Assembly: GCA_947445035.1 (NCBI GenBank)
Contig: CANFCK010000015.1
Location: forward strand, 1-64,000
Length of the DNA stretch: 64,000 nt
Reading direction: 5' to 3'
Origin: Deltaproteobacteria bacterium
GTDB taxonomy: Bacteria; Myxococcota_A; UBA796; SXON01
Within the stretch, counting starts at the first letter, position 1. The number at the start of each line of letters is the position of its first letter. A program made the position numbers and the translations under genes. The notes under the pieces were generated by a model, which was given only the letters and a program-made list of their open reading frames with translations, was not told where the DNA came from and ran no database searches. Shown piece by piece: positions 27,186 through 36,187 of the stretch.

Positions 27186-27872
27186 ATGGTCGGCAGTCCC
27201 CTCGGAGTGTGCATGCTTCTGGTCGCCCTGTGGCCCGCACTCCTCCTCAGCTGCGACGGCGAATTGACCGCGCCCAGCGTGGGCGTCGCCGTCGCCCCGG
27301 ACCAAAGCGTGGACGCCGACACCGATACCGACGCTGATACGGACACCGACACGGACACGGACACCGACACCGACCTCGATCAGACGTGTGTGGCGACGAG
27401 CTGCGGCGGTGATCCCACGGGCACGTGGTCGCTCTCCGAAGTGTGCATCACCGCCGGCCCGAAGCCGTTTGGCGGCTGCGAAGGGGAGACGTTCGCGCTG
27501 AGCTCGGTGACGTTGAGTGGATCGTCCAACTTTTCCGCCGATGGCAGCTACGTCAGCAGCCTCGGGGACGGCAGCTTTTCCACCGAGATGGTGGTGCCGC
27601 AGTCGTGCTTGAAGTCGACCTGCGAGCAGCTTGAGGTCGAGACCGACACCACGTGCGTCAGCGACGGTGCCGCCGGCTGCATCTGCACCGGCGAGGGGCC
27701 AATCGACGGCGCCTCCGAAGCAGGGACCTGGAGCGTCGAGGGCAGCGTCCTGACCCTGATGCCAGACGACGGCGATCCCGCCGAGTCTGACTTCTGCGCC
27801 GATCCGGACGAGCTCTGGGTGGATGGCGCCGGGACCGGGCTGCCGATCGCGTTCTTGTACGGGGCGGGGTAG
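27186..27872 (+). CDS. lipoprotein with Asp-Thr tract
   Basis: A 228-aa lipoprotein: signal ending ALLLSC (Cys23 if the ATG at 27186 is used; an ATG at 27213 is an alternative). A (Asp-Thr)n tract spans residues ~39-62. A Cys-rich beta domain follows with GTWSLSEVCITAGPKPFGGC and GTWSVEGSVLTLMPDDGD, reminiscent of a lipocalin-like or META-like barrel repeated twice. Only 21 nt separate it from the divergent membrane protein, so both promoters must overlap the coding starts or lie inside the genes. Confidence 0.75.
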   Translation: MVGSPLGVCMLLVALWPALLLSCDGELTAPSVGVAVAPDQSVDADTDTDADTDTDTDTDTDTDLDQTCVATSCGGDPTGTWSLSEVCITAGPKPFGGCEGETFALSSVTLSGSSNFSADGSYVSSLGDGSFSTEMVVPQSCLKSTCEQLEVETDTTCVSDGAAGCICTGEGPIDGASEAGTWSVEGSVLTLMPDDGDPAESDFCADPDELWVDGAGTGLPIAFLYGAG

Positions 27873-27909
27873 GGAGAGTTAGCCCCCCGCCCGCCAGCCA
27901 AGGACTCCC

Positions 27910-30303
27910 ATGCGCACTTGCTTCGCCCCGTTTCTCCTCCTCGCGGCCTGCACCACCGCCCCCGGCGACACGGGCGAGACCGGTGACACCGACGACAGCG
28001 ACACCGACGACGGCACCGACACCAGCGGCCAGGAAGGCGACACCACCGGTCCGACCCTCCCGGCATGTACTCCGCAGGCCGGAGACACCGACCGCATCGC
28101 GCTTTCAGGGGTGATCCTGCTCCCCGACGGCCCCGTTGCCGGGCACGTCGTCTACGCCCCCAGCACCGGCAAGATCACCTGCGCGGGCGCGGCCTGCGAC
28201 ACCGCTGGCGCCACCCTCGTCTGCACCGAGGGCATCGTCTCGCCGGGGCTCGTCGATCCGCACAACCACCTCCAGTACAACAGCATGCCGCCGTGGCAGG
28301 TCGATCCCGAGTTCATCGACCGCTACGACTGGCAAGGCGACGGCCGCTACGATGACTTCAAGGACGCCTACAACGCGATCTCAGGCGACTACGGCTGCGA
28401 GATCATGCAGTGGGCCGAAGCCCGCGAGATCGCCCACGGGACGACGTCGGCGGTGGGCAGCTCCGGCAGCGGATGCATCGATCGCGGCGTCCGCAACCTC
28501 GACGAGAACTCCAGCGCCTCGCACCTGGACAGCTACACGCTCAGCTACAGCAGCGGCAACGTCGAGAGCAGCGTCAGCGACGGCGACGGCGTCTCGTGGC
28601 GCAGCAAGCTCGATTCCGGCAGCACCGATGCGGTGATGAACCACGTGGCCGAGGGCAGGAGCGGGTCGGTCTCCAGCGAGGTCGACCACATGATCGACCG
28701 GGGCATGACCGGGCCCGGGCAGGTCTACGTGCACGCCACCGACGCGACGACGGAGCAGCTCGCTATCCTGGGCACCTCCGGCACGGGGATCGTCTGGTCC
28801 CCGCGCAGCAATCTCGCGCTGTACGCGACTACCACTCCGGTGGAGATCGCCACCAACCTCGGGGTTCCGTGGGCCATCGGCAGCGATTGGACGCCGAGCG
28901 GCAGCATCGGCCAGCCCCAGGAGCTGGCCTGCGCCGAAACGTGGCTCATGGGCAAAGGAAGCCCGCTTTCCGACGTGGAGTTGTGGCGGAAGGCCACCGA
29001 GGACGCCGCGCGTTTGGTCGGTGCCGACGGCGTACTGGGGGTTCTGGTCCAGGGGGCCGCTGCCGATATCGCCGTGTTCGACTACCAGAATACTCCGTAC
29101 CGAGCGATCATCGGTGCCGACGAAAAGAAGGTCCGGCTGGTGATCGTGGACGGCGAGGCGGTCTACGGGCACGCCGAGTACATCGATGCCCTCGCGGAAA
29201 ACGCGGCATGGTGCGACGAGCTCGACGCCTGCGGTGAGGTCCGCAAATACTGCCTGAAAGGTGCGGAGAGCGGTGAGTTGGGCGACACCCTCACCGACGT
29301 CGAGGCCACCCTCGAAGCGGCGCTGGCCGGCGAATCGGTCCCGGCCGGCTACGAGTACGCCGCTGAACTTTTCGGGCTCTACTCCTGCATCGACGAACGC
29401 GACGTCTGTGACCTACGCGAGCCATCCGCCGGTGACGACGATGGCGACGGCGTCGCCGACAGCGCCGATGTCTGCCTGGGCATCTACGATCCGAACCAGT
29501 GGGACACCGACGGGGACGGGCTGGGTGACAGCTGCGACCGCTGCCCGACCGTGCCCGGCGAGGACTGCGACCTGAGCGCCGACGATCGCGACGGCGACGG
29601 CATCGACAACGCCGACGACAGCTGCCCCGACACCTACGACGACGGCACCGACACCGACGGCGACGGGATGGCCGACGCTTGCGACGGCTGCCCCTCGGTC
29701 CCGAATCAGGCTGGCGAGGGCTGCCCGGCCACCGTCACCGCGCTGCGGCAAGGGGGCTTCGAGGACGGCACCACCGTGCAGATCGAGGCGGTCGTCGTGA
29801 CCGCTGTGCGCACGGATGGGGGCTTCTTCGTGCAGGAGCCAGAGGCCACGGAGTACGGCGGGCTCTACGTCTTCGTCGGCGGCGCGGTCAGCGTCGAGCC
29901 AGGCGATGTCGTGAGCGTCACCGGCATCTACACTGAGTATTACGGCATGTCCGAGCTGACCTCGCCCACCGTCGCGGTGACCGGCTCAGCGAGCGTGCCG
30001 GCGCCCACCGACCACGACACGTGCACCCTCGCAGGGGATCCCGAGCCCTTCGAGGGGATGTTGGTGCGCGTGCAAGACATCGTGGTCACCGACGCCAACG
30101 CCGACGCCGACGACGGCAGCGACACCCCCGACTACGACGAGTTCGTGGTGGACGGCTGCCTCCGCATCGACGACTTCCTCGACGAGAGCCTGGATCAACC
30201 GCCGCTGGACACCGCGCTCGCCTGGGTGCAAGGCGTGATGCTGTACAGCTTTGACAATCCGAAGCTCGCGCCGCGTTCGGTGGACGATATCGAGGCCCAA
30301 TGA
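27910..30303 (+). CDS. lipid-anchored amidohydrolase with thrombospondin type 3 repeats
   Basis: A 797-aa lipoprotein (LLLAAC, Cys14). After a Thr/Asp linker, residues ~60-440 form an amidohydrolase domain with the HxH metal motif DPHNHLQY (His118, His120), later histidines in MNHVAEG and VYVHATD, and Asp in AIGSDWTPSGS. The metal-binding lysine is not obvious, so a one-metal enzyme is likely. Residues ~508-603 contain thrombospondin type 3 calcium repeats (DDDGDGVADSADVC, DTDGDGLGDSCDRCP, DRDGDGIDNADDSCP). The last ~190 residues form a beta domain (GGFFVQEPEATEYGGLYVFV) like those in extracellular nucleases. The substrate is unknown. The stop overlaps the next ATG by 4 nt. Confidence 0.87.
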   Translation: MRTCFAPFLLLAACTTAPGDTGETGDTDDSDTDDGTDTSGQEGDTTGPTLPACTPQAGDTDRIALSGVILLPDGPVAGHVVYAPSTGKITCAGAACDTAGATLVCTEGIVSPGLVDPHNHLQYNSMPPWQVDPEFIDRYDWQGDGRYDDFKDAYNAISGDYGCEIMQWAEAREIAHGTTSAVGSSGSGCIDRGVRNLDENSSASHLDSYTLSYSSGNVESSVSDGDGVSWRSKLDSGSTDAVMNHVAEGRSGSVSSEVDHMIDRGMTGPGQVYVHATDATTEQLAILGTSGTGIVWSPRSNLALYATTTPVEIATNLGVPWAIGSDWTPSGSIGQPQELACAETWLMGKGSPLSDVELWRKATEDAARLVGADGVLGVLVQGAAADIAVFDYQNTPYRAIIGADEKKVRLVIVDGEAVYGHAEYIDALAENAAWCDELDACGEVRKYCLKGAESGELGDTLTDVEATLEAALAGESVPAGYEYAAELFGLYSCIDERDVCDLREPSAGDDDGDGVADSADVCLGIYDPNQWDTDGDGLGDSCDRCPTVPGEDCDLSADDRDGDGIDNADDSCPDTYDDGTDTDGDGMADACDGCPSVPNQAGEGCPATVTALRQGGFEDGTTVQIEAVVVTAVRTDGGFFVQEPEATEYGGLYVFVGGAVSVEPGDVVSVTGIYTEYYGMSELTSPTVAVTGSASVPAPTDHDTCTLAGDPEPFEGMLVRVQDIVVTDANADADDGSDTPDYDEFVVDGCLRIDDFLDESLDQPPLDTALAWVQGVMLYSFDNPKLAPRSVDDIEAQ

Positions 30304-31085
30304 TCGCGCTCCTGCTAGCCTTCACCCTCGGTTGCGACGAAGCTCCGCCCGCAGATGCCCCGATCGCCGAGCCCCCGCCGGCGCGTGCAGCCCCCGCCGC
30401 AACCGCGCCGGTCTCCGGCCCCCGGGTGCCCGTCGACACCGAAAAACGCTTCGCCGCCAGCCACATCCTGGTTGCCTTCGCCACCGCCATGCACGCCCCG
30501 CCCGAGGTCACGCGCACCCGTGACGAGGCCCGTGCGCGCGCCGCCGAAGTTCGCAAAAAGCTCACCGAAGGCGCAGACTTCATTGCGATCGCCGCCGAAA
30601 TCAGCGACGACACGACCGCCAAGCGCGGCGGCAGTCTCGGCTCGTTCGAGGCCGGCAAGATGGTGCAACCCTTCGAGGACGCGGTTCGGGCGCTCCAGCC
30701 CGGTGAGCTGAGTGAGCCGGTCGAGACGCCCTTCGGCTTCCACGTCATCCGTCGCGACGTAATCCAGGAAGTACACTGCGCGCAGCTGATGATCGGGTGG
30801 GCCGGCGCCCAGAAGCCGCTGCCTGGCGTGACCCGAAGCAAAGAGGATGCCCAAAAACGCATCGAGGCCGCCAAAGCCGAGCTTGATGGGGGCGGACAGT
30901 GGGCGGACGTCGTCCGAAAGTACACCGACGGGCCGCTCAAGGACGACGCCGGCGACCTCGGGTGGTTTGCACCGCGGCAGTTGATGCCCGCGCTCGACAC
31001 CGTGGCCTTCGACCTCGAGATTGGCGCCATCAGCGCGGTCGTGGAGTCCCCCACGGCGTTCCATCTCGTCCGTCGTCTCGAGTAG
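30300..31085 (+). CDS. double-parvulin peptidyl-prolyl isomerase lipoprotein
   Basis: A 261-aa lipoprotein (IALLLAFTLGC, Cys12) with a Pro/Ala linker, then two parvulin-type (PpiC/SurA rotamase) domains. The first (about 50-155) has AASHILVAFA, GGSLGSFEAGKMVQPFEDAV and TPFGFHVIRRD. The second (about 156-261) is shorter, with CAQLMIGWAGA, AGDLGWFAPRQLMPALD and PTAFHLVRRL. It should assist folding of exported proteins at the outer or inner membrane. It is coupled by an ATGA overlap to the amidohydrolase and is followed at once by a methyltransferase. Confidence 0.93.
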   Translation: MIALLLAFTLGCDEAPPADAPIAEPPPARAAPAATAPVSGPRVPVDTEKRFAASHILVAFATAMHAPPEVTRTRDEARARAAEVRKKLTEGADFIAIAAEISDDTTAKRGGSLGSFEAGKMVQPFEDAVRALQPGELSEPVETPFGFHVIRRDVIQEVHCAQLMIGWAGAQKPLPGVTRSKEDAQKRIEAAKAELDGGGQWADVVRKYTDGPLKDDAGDLGWFAPRQLMPALDTVAFDLEIGAISAVVESPTAFHLVRRLE

Positions 31086-31940
31086 ATGCGCCCGGGGGAG
31101 CCCAGCCGCACCGCCCGATGGGTGGCGTTCTTGCGCGGCCTGGCCCACCACGGGCGGCCGGCATTGGTCCACGATCCGCTCGCTGCCGAGCTCCTGGGTG
31201 GCACCGCAGGCGTAGTGCTCACGATGGCGGACCGGACCGGACCCGTCACCAGCGCGCTGGTCGCGGTCCTGGATGCAGCGTCCGGCGGCCGCAGCCGTTT
31301 CATGTCGATCCGCACGCGAGTGCTCGATGAGGTCGTCGCCAGCGCCGTTGCGGAGGGGATCGACCAGCTGGTGATCCTCGGCGCCGGCTTCGACGCACGA
31401 GCGTGGCGGCTCGACGGATTGTCTGCGTGCACCGTGTTCGAGGTCGACCACCCGGACACCCAGGCGCACAAGCGCGCGCGGCTCGGCATCCGTGCCCCCA
31501 CAGCCCGGGAGGTCCACTTCGTCGGCGTGGACTTCGAGGTGGATTCCCTGGCGACGCGGCTGGTCGATGCGGGATTCGACTCCAGTCGCCCGGCCGTGGT
31601 GCTCTGGGAGGGCGTGGTCATGTACCTCCCGGAGGCGGCCATCGACGCCACCCTCCAAACGCTTGCGACGCTGTTGGCATCGGGGTCGCAGCTGGCGATC
31701 AGCTACTCTCGCACCGGCGCCGGCGCGACCGCCCTCACCCGGCGGGCGCTTGGGGTGGTGGTCGGCGTCGCGGGCGAGGCCTTTCGCCACCACGAAGAGC
31801 CGCCGGCCATGGCCGCACGGGTAGCGCGCGCCGGCTTTTCCGTCCGGTGGGACGAGGGTCATCCCGACTGGGTCCCGCGCCTTTTGGGCCGTCGACAGAC
31901 ATGGGACATTCAGCGCGTCGTGCTAATGCGGCGGCCATGA
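31086..31940 (+). CDS. SAM-dependent methyltransferase of the LCM/PPM type
   Basis: A 284-aa cytoplasmic methyltransferase of the leucine carboxyl methyltransferase-like family (the group often labelled TIGR00027). The motif I region is LVILGAGFDARAWRL. Acidic motif II is FEVDHPDTQAHKRARL and the later motif is LWEGVVMYLPEAAI. These enzymes make small-molecule or protein methyl esters or ethers; the substrate is unknown. The ATG follows the previous stop directly and the stop overlaps the next ATG, so the four genes 27910-34159 are one transcription unit. Confidence 0.9.
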   Translation: MRPGEPSRTARWVAFLRGLAHHGRPALVHDPLAAELLGGTAGVVLTMADRTGPVTSALVAVLDAASGGRSRFMSIRTRVLDEVVASAVAEGIDQLVILGAGFDARAWRLDGLSACTVFEVDHPDTQAHKRARLGIRAPTAREVHFVGVDFEVDSLATRLVDAGFDSSRPAVVLWEGVVMYLPEAAIDATLQTLATLLASGSQLAISYSRTGAGATALTRRALGVVVGVAGEAFRHHEEPPAMAARVARAGFSVRWDEGHPDWVPRLLGRRQTWDIQRVVLMRRP

Positions 31941-34159
31941 CCCATCACTTCCACCGCCTCGGGCGTGCCTGGCACCTCGAGATCGACGACGCGGCCTCGC
32001 TGGCAGCGGTCCTGACCCTGGACGATGCGTTGTGGATCGCGACCAGCGCGCCGACCAGCACGCTGCACGCGGACGCCGGCCTCTTGCGCCGCGTGGACGC
32101 GGACGGGGACGGTCGGATCGATCTCGCCAACCTCAAGGCCGCGGTGACGTGGCTCTTCGACAATCTGGCCGACACCAGCGGGGTCCGGCCGGCGTATGGT
32201 CCCCTCCGGATCGAGTCGATCAAGGACCCAGGCGTGCGCGCGTCGGCCGAGACGGTGCTGCGACGCGGGGGGCGCGTCAGCGACGCCGCGGTGACGCTGG
32301 AGAGGGTCCGCGCGGTGCGCCAGGAGGAGGAATCCAAGGGACTGTCCATCGCCGATCGCGCCCTGCCCGGCGCCGCGGAGGACGAGGCGCTGGCGGCCTA
32401 CGTACAGCACGCCATCGCCGTGACCGCGGGCGTGGCCCACCCTTCGGGAGAAAAGGCGCTTTCGCCCCAGACCCTCGCCAGCTTCCAGACCGACCTTGCC
32501 GCATGGACCGAGTGGGTGGCCCTGGGCACGCTCGACGGGCCTGAGGCCACCACGACGGTGATGCCACTGGGCGAAAAAACCGCTGCGGCGGCGGCGGCGG
32601 TGGCCGCGGTGGTCACCCAGGTCGATAGCTTCTTCGTCCTCTGTGATGCCGCCCGAGTGGACGCTGGAGTTGTGGAGCGTGCATGGCCCCGCATTGAGCC
32701 CACCGCCGACGGCATTGCGTTCGACCCAGCGGCAGTGACCGCCACCCTTCTCGCCGCGCCGGTCGCACGACCCAATCCGGGCGGGCTCCTTCGCCTCGAC
32801 GGTGAGCTGAACCCTGCCTGGGCGGCACCGATCGCGGCGCTCTTCGAGCTCGCGGCGGTCCCGCTCGGGACCGGTCGTGCTGGGCTCGATCGCAGCGGCT
32901 GGCTCGCACTTCAGGGGCGGCTGGCCGCGTACAACGCCTGGGTCGCCGCCCGCCCCCGGGACGGCGCTTGCGGTCGCGACGAAGAAACGATTTCGCGGCA
33001 TCTTGCCAGCGCGAGCCTTCCCGCCGCGGTCGAGGCTCTCTTCGCCCGCAGTCGTGAAAGCGCCGCGCTCGTCGCCGGCTTCGATGCCGTAGAAAGACTG
33101 GTGTTGTACCAAGGCGGGCTCATCCCACTGGCGTCCAGCTTCGTCAGCTGCACCGATCTGTTCCGCGATGGACGGGAGCCCCTTTTCAACGCCGGCCAGC
33201 TCATCGCTGACGGGCGTCGGTTCCGGCTGGCCATCCGCGTGCCTGACAAAGCACGGAGCCTGATGTTCGCGCCGCTGGCCAGCGCTTTCCTGGTCTACGC
33301 CCACGTGGGCCGCGCGGCCGGCGCCTGGGACTACGAGGTTGTCGTGCCGGTGACCGCGGGCGAGCGCGGGACGTTGATCGCGGGTGCGTATTGTGCGTTC
33401 ATCGACCGGGACGGAAACGAGATGTTGGCCCAGATCAACGCCGTCATCGCCAACCCGATCTCGGTCAAGGAGGCCCTGGTTCAGCCGCTCTTGGCGATCC
33501 CCAACGCGATCGAGGCGTGGTTGGAGAAGCGCAAGGCTTCCGCCGAGAGCAGCCTGACCCAAGCCGGCGGCAACGCCGTCACGGCCGCGGAGTCGGTCCC
33601 TGGACAGGTCGCAGCCGCGCCGGTACCCGCCCCCCCTCCGGGGGCCCCCGCGGCCGCGGCACCGCCCATGGGTCCGGCCGCCATGGTGGCGATGTTGACG
33701 GGCGTGTCCATCGCGATCGCCGCGCTCGGGTCCGCCTTCGCGTTCATCGCCGGGTTTTTCTCGTCGCTCTCGCCGCTTGGCGCGCTCGGCGTTCTCGCCG
33801 CGCTCGTGGCGGCGTTCGCCATCCCGACCGCGCTCCTCGCCTGGATGAAGCTGCGTCGGCGGGACGTTGCGGCGCTGCTCGAAGGCAGCGGCTGGGGCGT
33901 GAATCATCGCCTTCGCATCGAACGCCCCTTCGCGTTGAAGCTGACGGAGCGGCCCTCGCTCCCGTCAGGCTCCGCCACCAGCGGCAAGGATGCCGGCGAT
34001 GGGCCGCTGCTGAAGATCTTGTGGACCTTGGTCGTGGTCGGCGTCGTCGTGGCCGTCCTGGTGCAGTTTCGCGGGCTGGTCGCCGACACCATCGGCATCG
34101 AACTGCCCGAGGCGCCCGCTACTTCTTCATCTCCCGAACCTTCAGCCCCAGCTGATTGA
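31937..34159 (+). CDS. EF-hand protein with C-terminal membrane segments
   Basis: A 740-aa protein without signal peptide. An EF-hand-like loop (DADGDGRIDLANL, about 53-65) lies near the N terminus. A large helical, Ala-rich region follows to ~560. An Ala/Pro-rich hinge precedes two or three hydrophobic helices at ~580-640 and ~695-715 (VAMLTGVSIAIAALGSAFAF, VVVGVVVAVLVQF). It therefore looks membrane-anchored with a large cytoplasmic or periplasmic N-terminal part. I do not recognise the family. The ATG overlaps the methyltransferase stop. The 3' end overlaps the convergent regulator gene by 41 nt. Confidence 0.8.
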   Translation: MTHHFHRLGRAWHLEIDDAASLAAVLTLDDALWIATSAPTSTLHADAGLLRRVDADGDGRIDLANLKAAVTWLFDNLADTSGVRPAYGPLRIESIKDPGVRASAETVLRRGGRVSDAAVTLERVRAVRQEEESKGLSIADRALPGAAEDEALAAYVQHAIAVTAGVAHPSGEKALSPQTLASFQTDLAAWTEWVALGTLDGPEATTTVMPLGEKTAAAAAAVAAVVTQVDSFFVLCDAARVDAGVVERAWPRIEPTADGIAFDPAAVTATLLAAPVARPNPGGLLRLDGELNPAWAAPIAALFELAAVPLGTGRAGLDRSGWLALQGRLAAYNAWVAARPRDGACGRDEETISRHLASASLPAAVEALFARSRESAALVAGFDAVERLVLYQGGLIPLASSFVSCTDLFRDGREPLFNAGQLIADGRRFRLAIRVPDKARSLMFAPLASAFLVYAHVGRAAGAWDYEVVVPVTAGERGTLIAGAYCAFIDRDGNEMLAQINAVIANPISVKEALVQPLLAIPNAIEAWLEKRKASAESSLTQAGGNAVTAAESVPGQVAAAPVPAPPPGAPAAAAPPMGPAAMVAMLTGVSIAIAALGSAFAFIAGFFSSLSPLGALGVLAALVAAFAIPTALLAWMKLRRRDVAALLEGSGWGVNHRLRIERPFALKLTERPSLPSGSATSGKDAGDGPLLKILWTLVVVGVVVAVLVQFRGLVADTIGIELPEAPATSSSPEPSAPAD

Positions 34160-35735
34160 AGCGCAGCTGGATCTTCCGCGCGCCGCTGTCGTCACCAGTC
34201 AGCACACGGGACATCGCTGAGAAGTCGCCCTCAAGCTCCTCCCAGAGCCGCGTGTACAGCTGACGCTCCACGTCCTGGGCCACGTGGTTCAGCGTCGGGT
34301 CGGGGTGAATCACCACCTGACAGCGCCACCCCTCCGCGCTGTCGGGGCGGTCGACACGCACGGCCCGGAGCAGGTCACGAACCAGCTTGGGGCGGACCTG
34401 GACGACATCGCCGCGGCCTCCTCCCGACAGCGCCGCCAGCTCGGCGAACGTGAAGGTGAGCGCGTTCTCGACCACCATCGCGAACTCCCGCATATTCCCG
34501 GGCCAGCGGTGGCGTCGGAGCAATCGCTGCGTTCGCTCGGGCACCAGCAGCACGAGGCGCCCCGCAACGGCGGCCGGGATCTCGGCTCCGAGCTCGACGT
34601 GCACCTCACCCGCGGGCAAGGTCGCCGTCCCGATGCCGAGGCCGTTCTTCTCCCGATACTCGACGACCAGGCTCACAAGCGCCGGCGACTCCACCGCGCG
34701 CTGCACGGCCCACGCCAAAAACCTTAAAAAATCGCCGCGACGTTCCACAAGCGCCGGGAGAATCACCGTGCAGGCGGGGTTCAAACGCATGTACAGGTCG
34801 GCGCGGAAGCGGCCTTCTCTCACCCGGGCGGGCAGGTCTTCGTGCGTCGCGACCACCAGCTTGACGTCGACGCGACGCTCCACGGTGTCGCCGATACGCG
34901 TCAGTACCCCTTCCTGCAGCACCGTCAGCAACATCTTCTGGACGTCCTCGGGCATGTTCCCGATCTCGTCCAAGAAAAGGGTGCCGCCGTCCGCCTCTTC
35001 AAACGCCCCTTTCCGGTCGGCCACGCTCCCGGTGTAGGCCCCCCTGAGCGCGCCGAAAAGCTGCGCCGCCACCAGATCGCGCGGGAGCGTGCTCAGGTCG
35101 ACGCTCACAAACTTTCCGCGCCGGCCGGAGCGGGCGTGGACCACGTGCCGCGCCACCATCGACTTCCCCGTTCCGGTAGGGCCCCCGAGGATCACCGGCA
35201 GCCGGCCCCGCGCCAGCACGTGCAACCGCGAGCGGATCCGCCGCATCTGCGGGCTTCGGCCCCAGTAGACCGGCCCCTCGCTGTCGCGACCCCGGCGCGC
35301 GCTGAGCACATTCTCAAACTGCACACGGAGCGAGCGCGCGTCGACATAGTCATCGTCTAGAAAATAAGTGTACTCCTCAGCAGCCAACCGCTCCGCAGCC
35401 TGTTCCAGCGCCACCTCGGCGCGGCTGGTCATCAGCACCACCGGCAGGTCGGGAAGGCGCCGCCGCAACCGGGCGAGTATCTCGAGTCCTTGCCGACGGC
35501 GCACCCTGGCGACCATCTTTGCGTCCGCTCCCTCAGGAAGCCCGACAAGCTCGGCGGGAGCGATGTCGAAGTGCACATCCAACAAGACCAGATCGATCTC
35601 GCGGCGATGCAAGCGCAAAAGCTCAAGCGCCGCCGCCCACGAGCGCGCTGGGCCGAGGTACTCGTGCTCGGGAATCGCCTTGCGACACAGCTCCAGGTAC
35701 CGATCCTGGTCGTCGATCACCAAGATGGTAGCCAC
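34119..35735 (-). CDS. sigma-54-type response regulator with atypical receiver
   Basis: A 538-aa protein starting at GTG. A receiver domain spans residues 1-~145 with phospho-acceptor Asp53 (LVLLDVHFD). About 20 extra residues follow before GLEILARL, and the usual Lys near the end (here FLDDDYVDA) is missing. The AAA+ domain has Walker A GGPTGTGKS (184-192), Walker B GGTLFLDEIG (250-259), and GAYTGS (232-237) where sigma-54 contacts normally need GAFTGA. A variant C-terminal helical segment (RKIQLRFNQLGLKVREMKK) replaces a textbook Fis-type helix-turn-helix. It probably activates transcription by RNA polymerase with sigma-54, though the altered loop and receiver leave that open. It is 1 nt after the 119-aa gene. 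Confidence 0.87.
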   Translation of the reverse strand: MATILVIDDQDRYLELCRKAIPEHEYLGPARSWAAALELLRLHRREIDLVLLDVHFDIAPAELVGLPEGADAKMVARVRRRQGLEILARLRRRLPDLPVVLMTSRAEVALEQAAERLAAEEYTYFLDDDYVDARSLRVQFENVLSARRGRDSEGPVYWGRSPQMRRIRSRLHVLARGRLPVILGGPTGTGKSMVARHVVHARSGRRGKFVSVDLSTLPRDLVAAQLFGALRGAYTGSVADRKGAFEEADGGTLFLDEIGNMPEDVQKMLLTVLQEGVLTRIGDTVERRVDVKLVVATHEDLPARVREGRFRADLYMRLNPACTVILPALVERRGDFLRFLAWAVQRAVESPALVSLVVEYREKNGLGIGTATLPAGEVHVELGAEIPAAVAGRLVLLVPERTQRLLRRHRWPGNMREFAMVVENALTFTFAELAALSGGGRGDVVQVRPKLVRDLLRAVRVDRPDSAEGWRCQVVIHPDPTLNHVAQDVERQLYTRLWEELEGDFSAMSRVLTGDDSGARKIQLRFNQLGLKVREMKK

Positions 35736-35736
35736 C

Positions 35737-36096
35737 TCAGGACTCCGACTGCTCGACAAGGCGCCGACACGCCTCAGCGAGCTTGTGGGAGACCCTGGCC
35801 ACGGCACGCAGCTCCAGAAGCGCCATCGCATCAAGTTCGCCGAGCAGGTCGGCGATGTGCGACACGAGCCAATCCACCTCAGCGGTATCGAACTCCGCGA
35901 CGCTCGGCCGCAGCCTGGTCCACACCGCGACGCAGCTTTCGTCTCCCGACGGACCACGCCGGGTGCGACGCAGATCCGTGATCAACGCCTCACGAACGTC
36001 GACCTCCGACGAGTCCTCACCCAGCCACCGGGCTTCGAGATAGACGTATTTGCCCAGGTCGTGCCGGACCTGGAGCGCAGCCTCGCGGGATCGCAT
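35737..36096 (-). CDS. small helical protein in the regulator operon
   Basis: A 119-aa protein, helical and charged, without signal peptide or known motif. It is followed 1 nt later by the sigma-54-type regulator, so it probably works with it, for example as a phosphotransfer, anti-activator or dimerisation partner. No HPt-type histidine is obvious. The pair is divergent from the selenoprotein cluster. Confidence 0.65.
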   Translation of the reverse strand: MRSREAALQVRHDLGKYVYLEARWLGEDSSEVDVREALITDLRRTRRGPSGDESCVAVWTRLRPSVAEFDTAEVDWLVSHIADLLGELDAMALLELRAVARVSHKLAEACRRLVEQSES

Positions 36097-36187
36097 CGCA
36101 CACGCCTTATCCCCTTGCGCTTCGGTGTAAACTTTTGACTCGCCGGGCCGACAGGTGTGCTACCTTTTGCGTGGCGTGAGGTTTCCC

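Noticed and set aside
36135..36166. Sigma-70 promoter TTGACT with TACCTT before the selenoprotein operon
   Set aside because: The -35 is fair but the -10 is poor and the spacer is 20 nt. It was too weak to list as a feature.
36154..36170. Sigma-54 -24/-12 promoter before the selenoprotein operon
   Set aside because: GG and GC elements are present, but 13 nt lie between them instead of 10, so the spacing is wrong.
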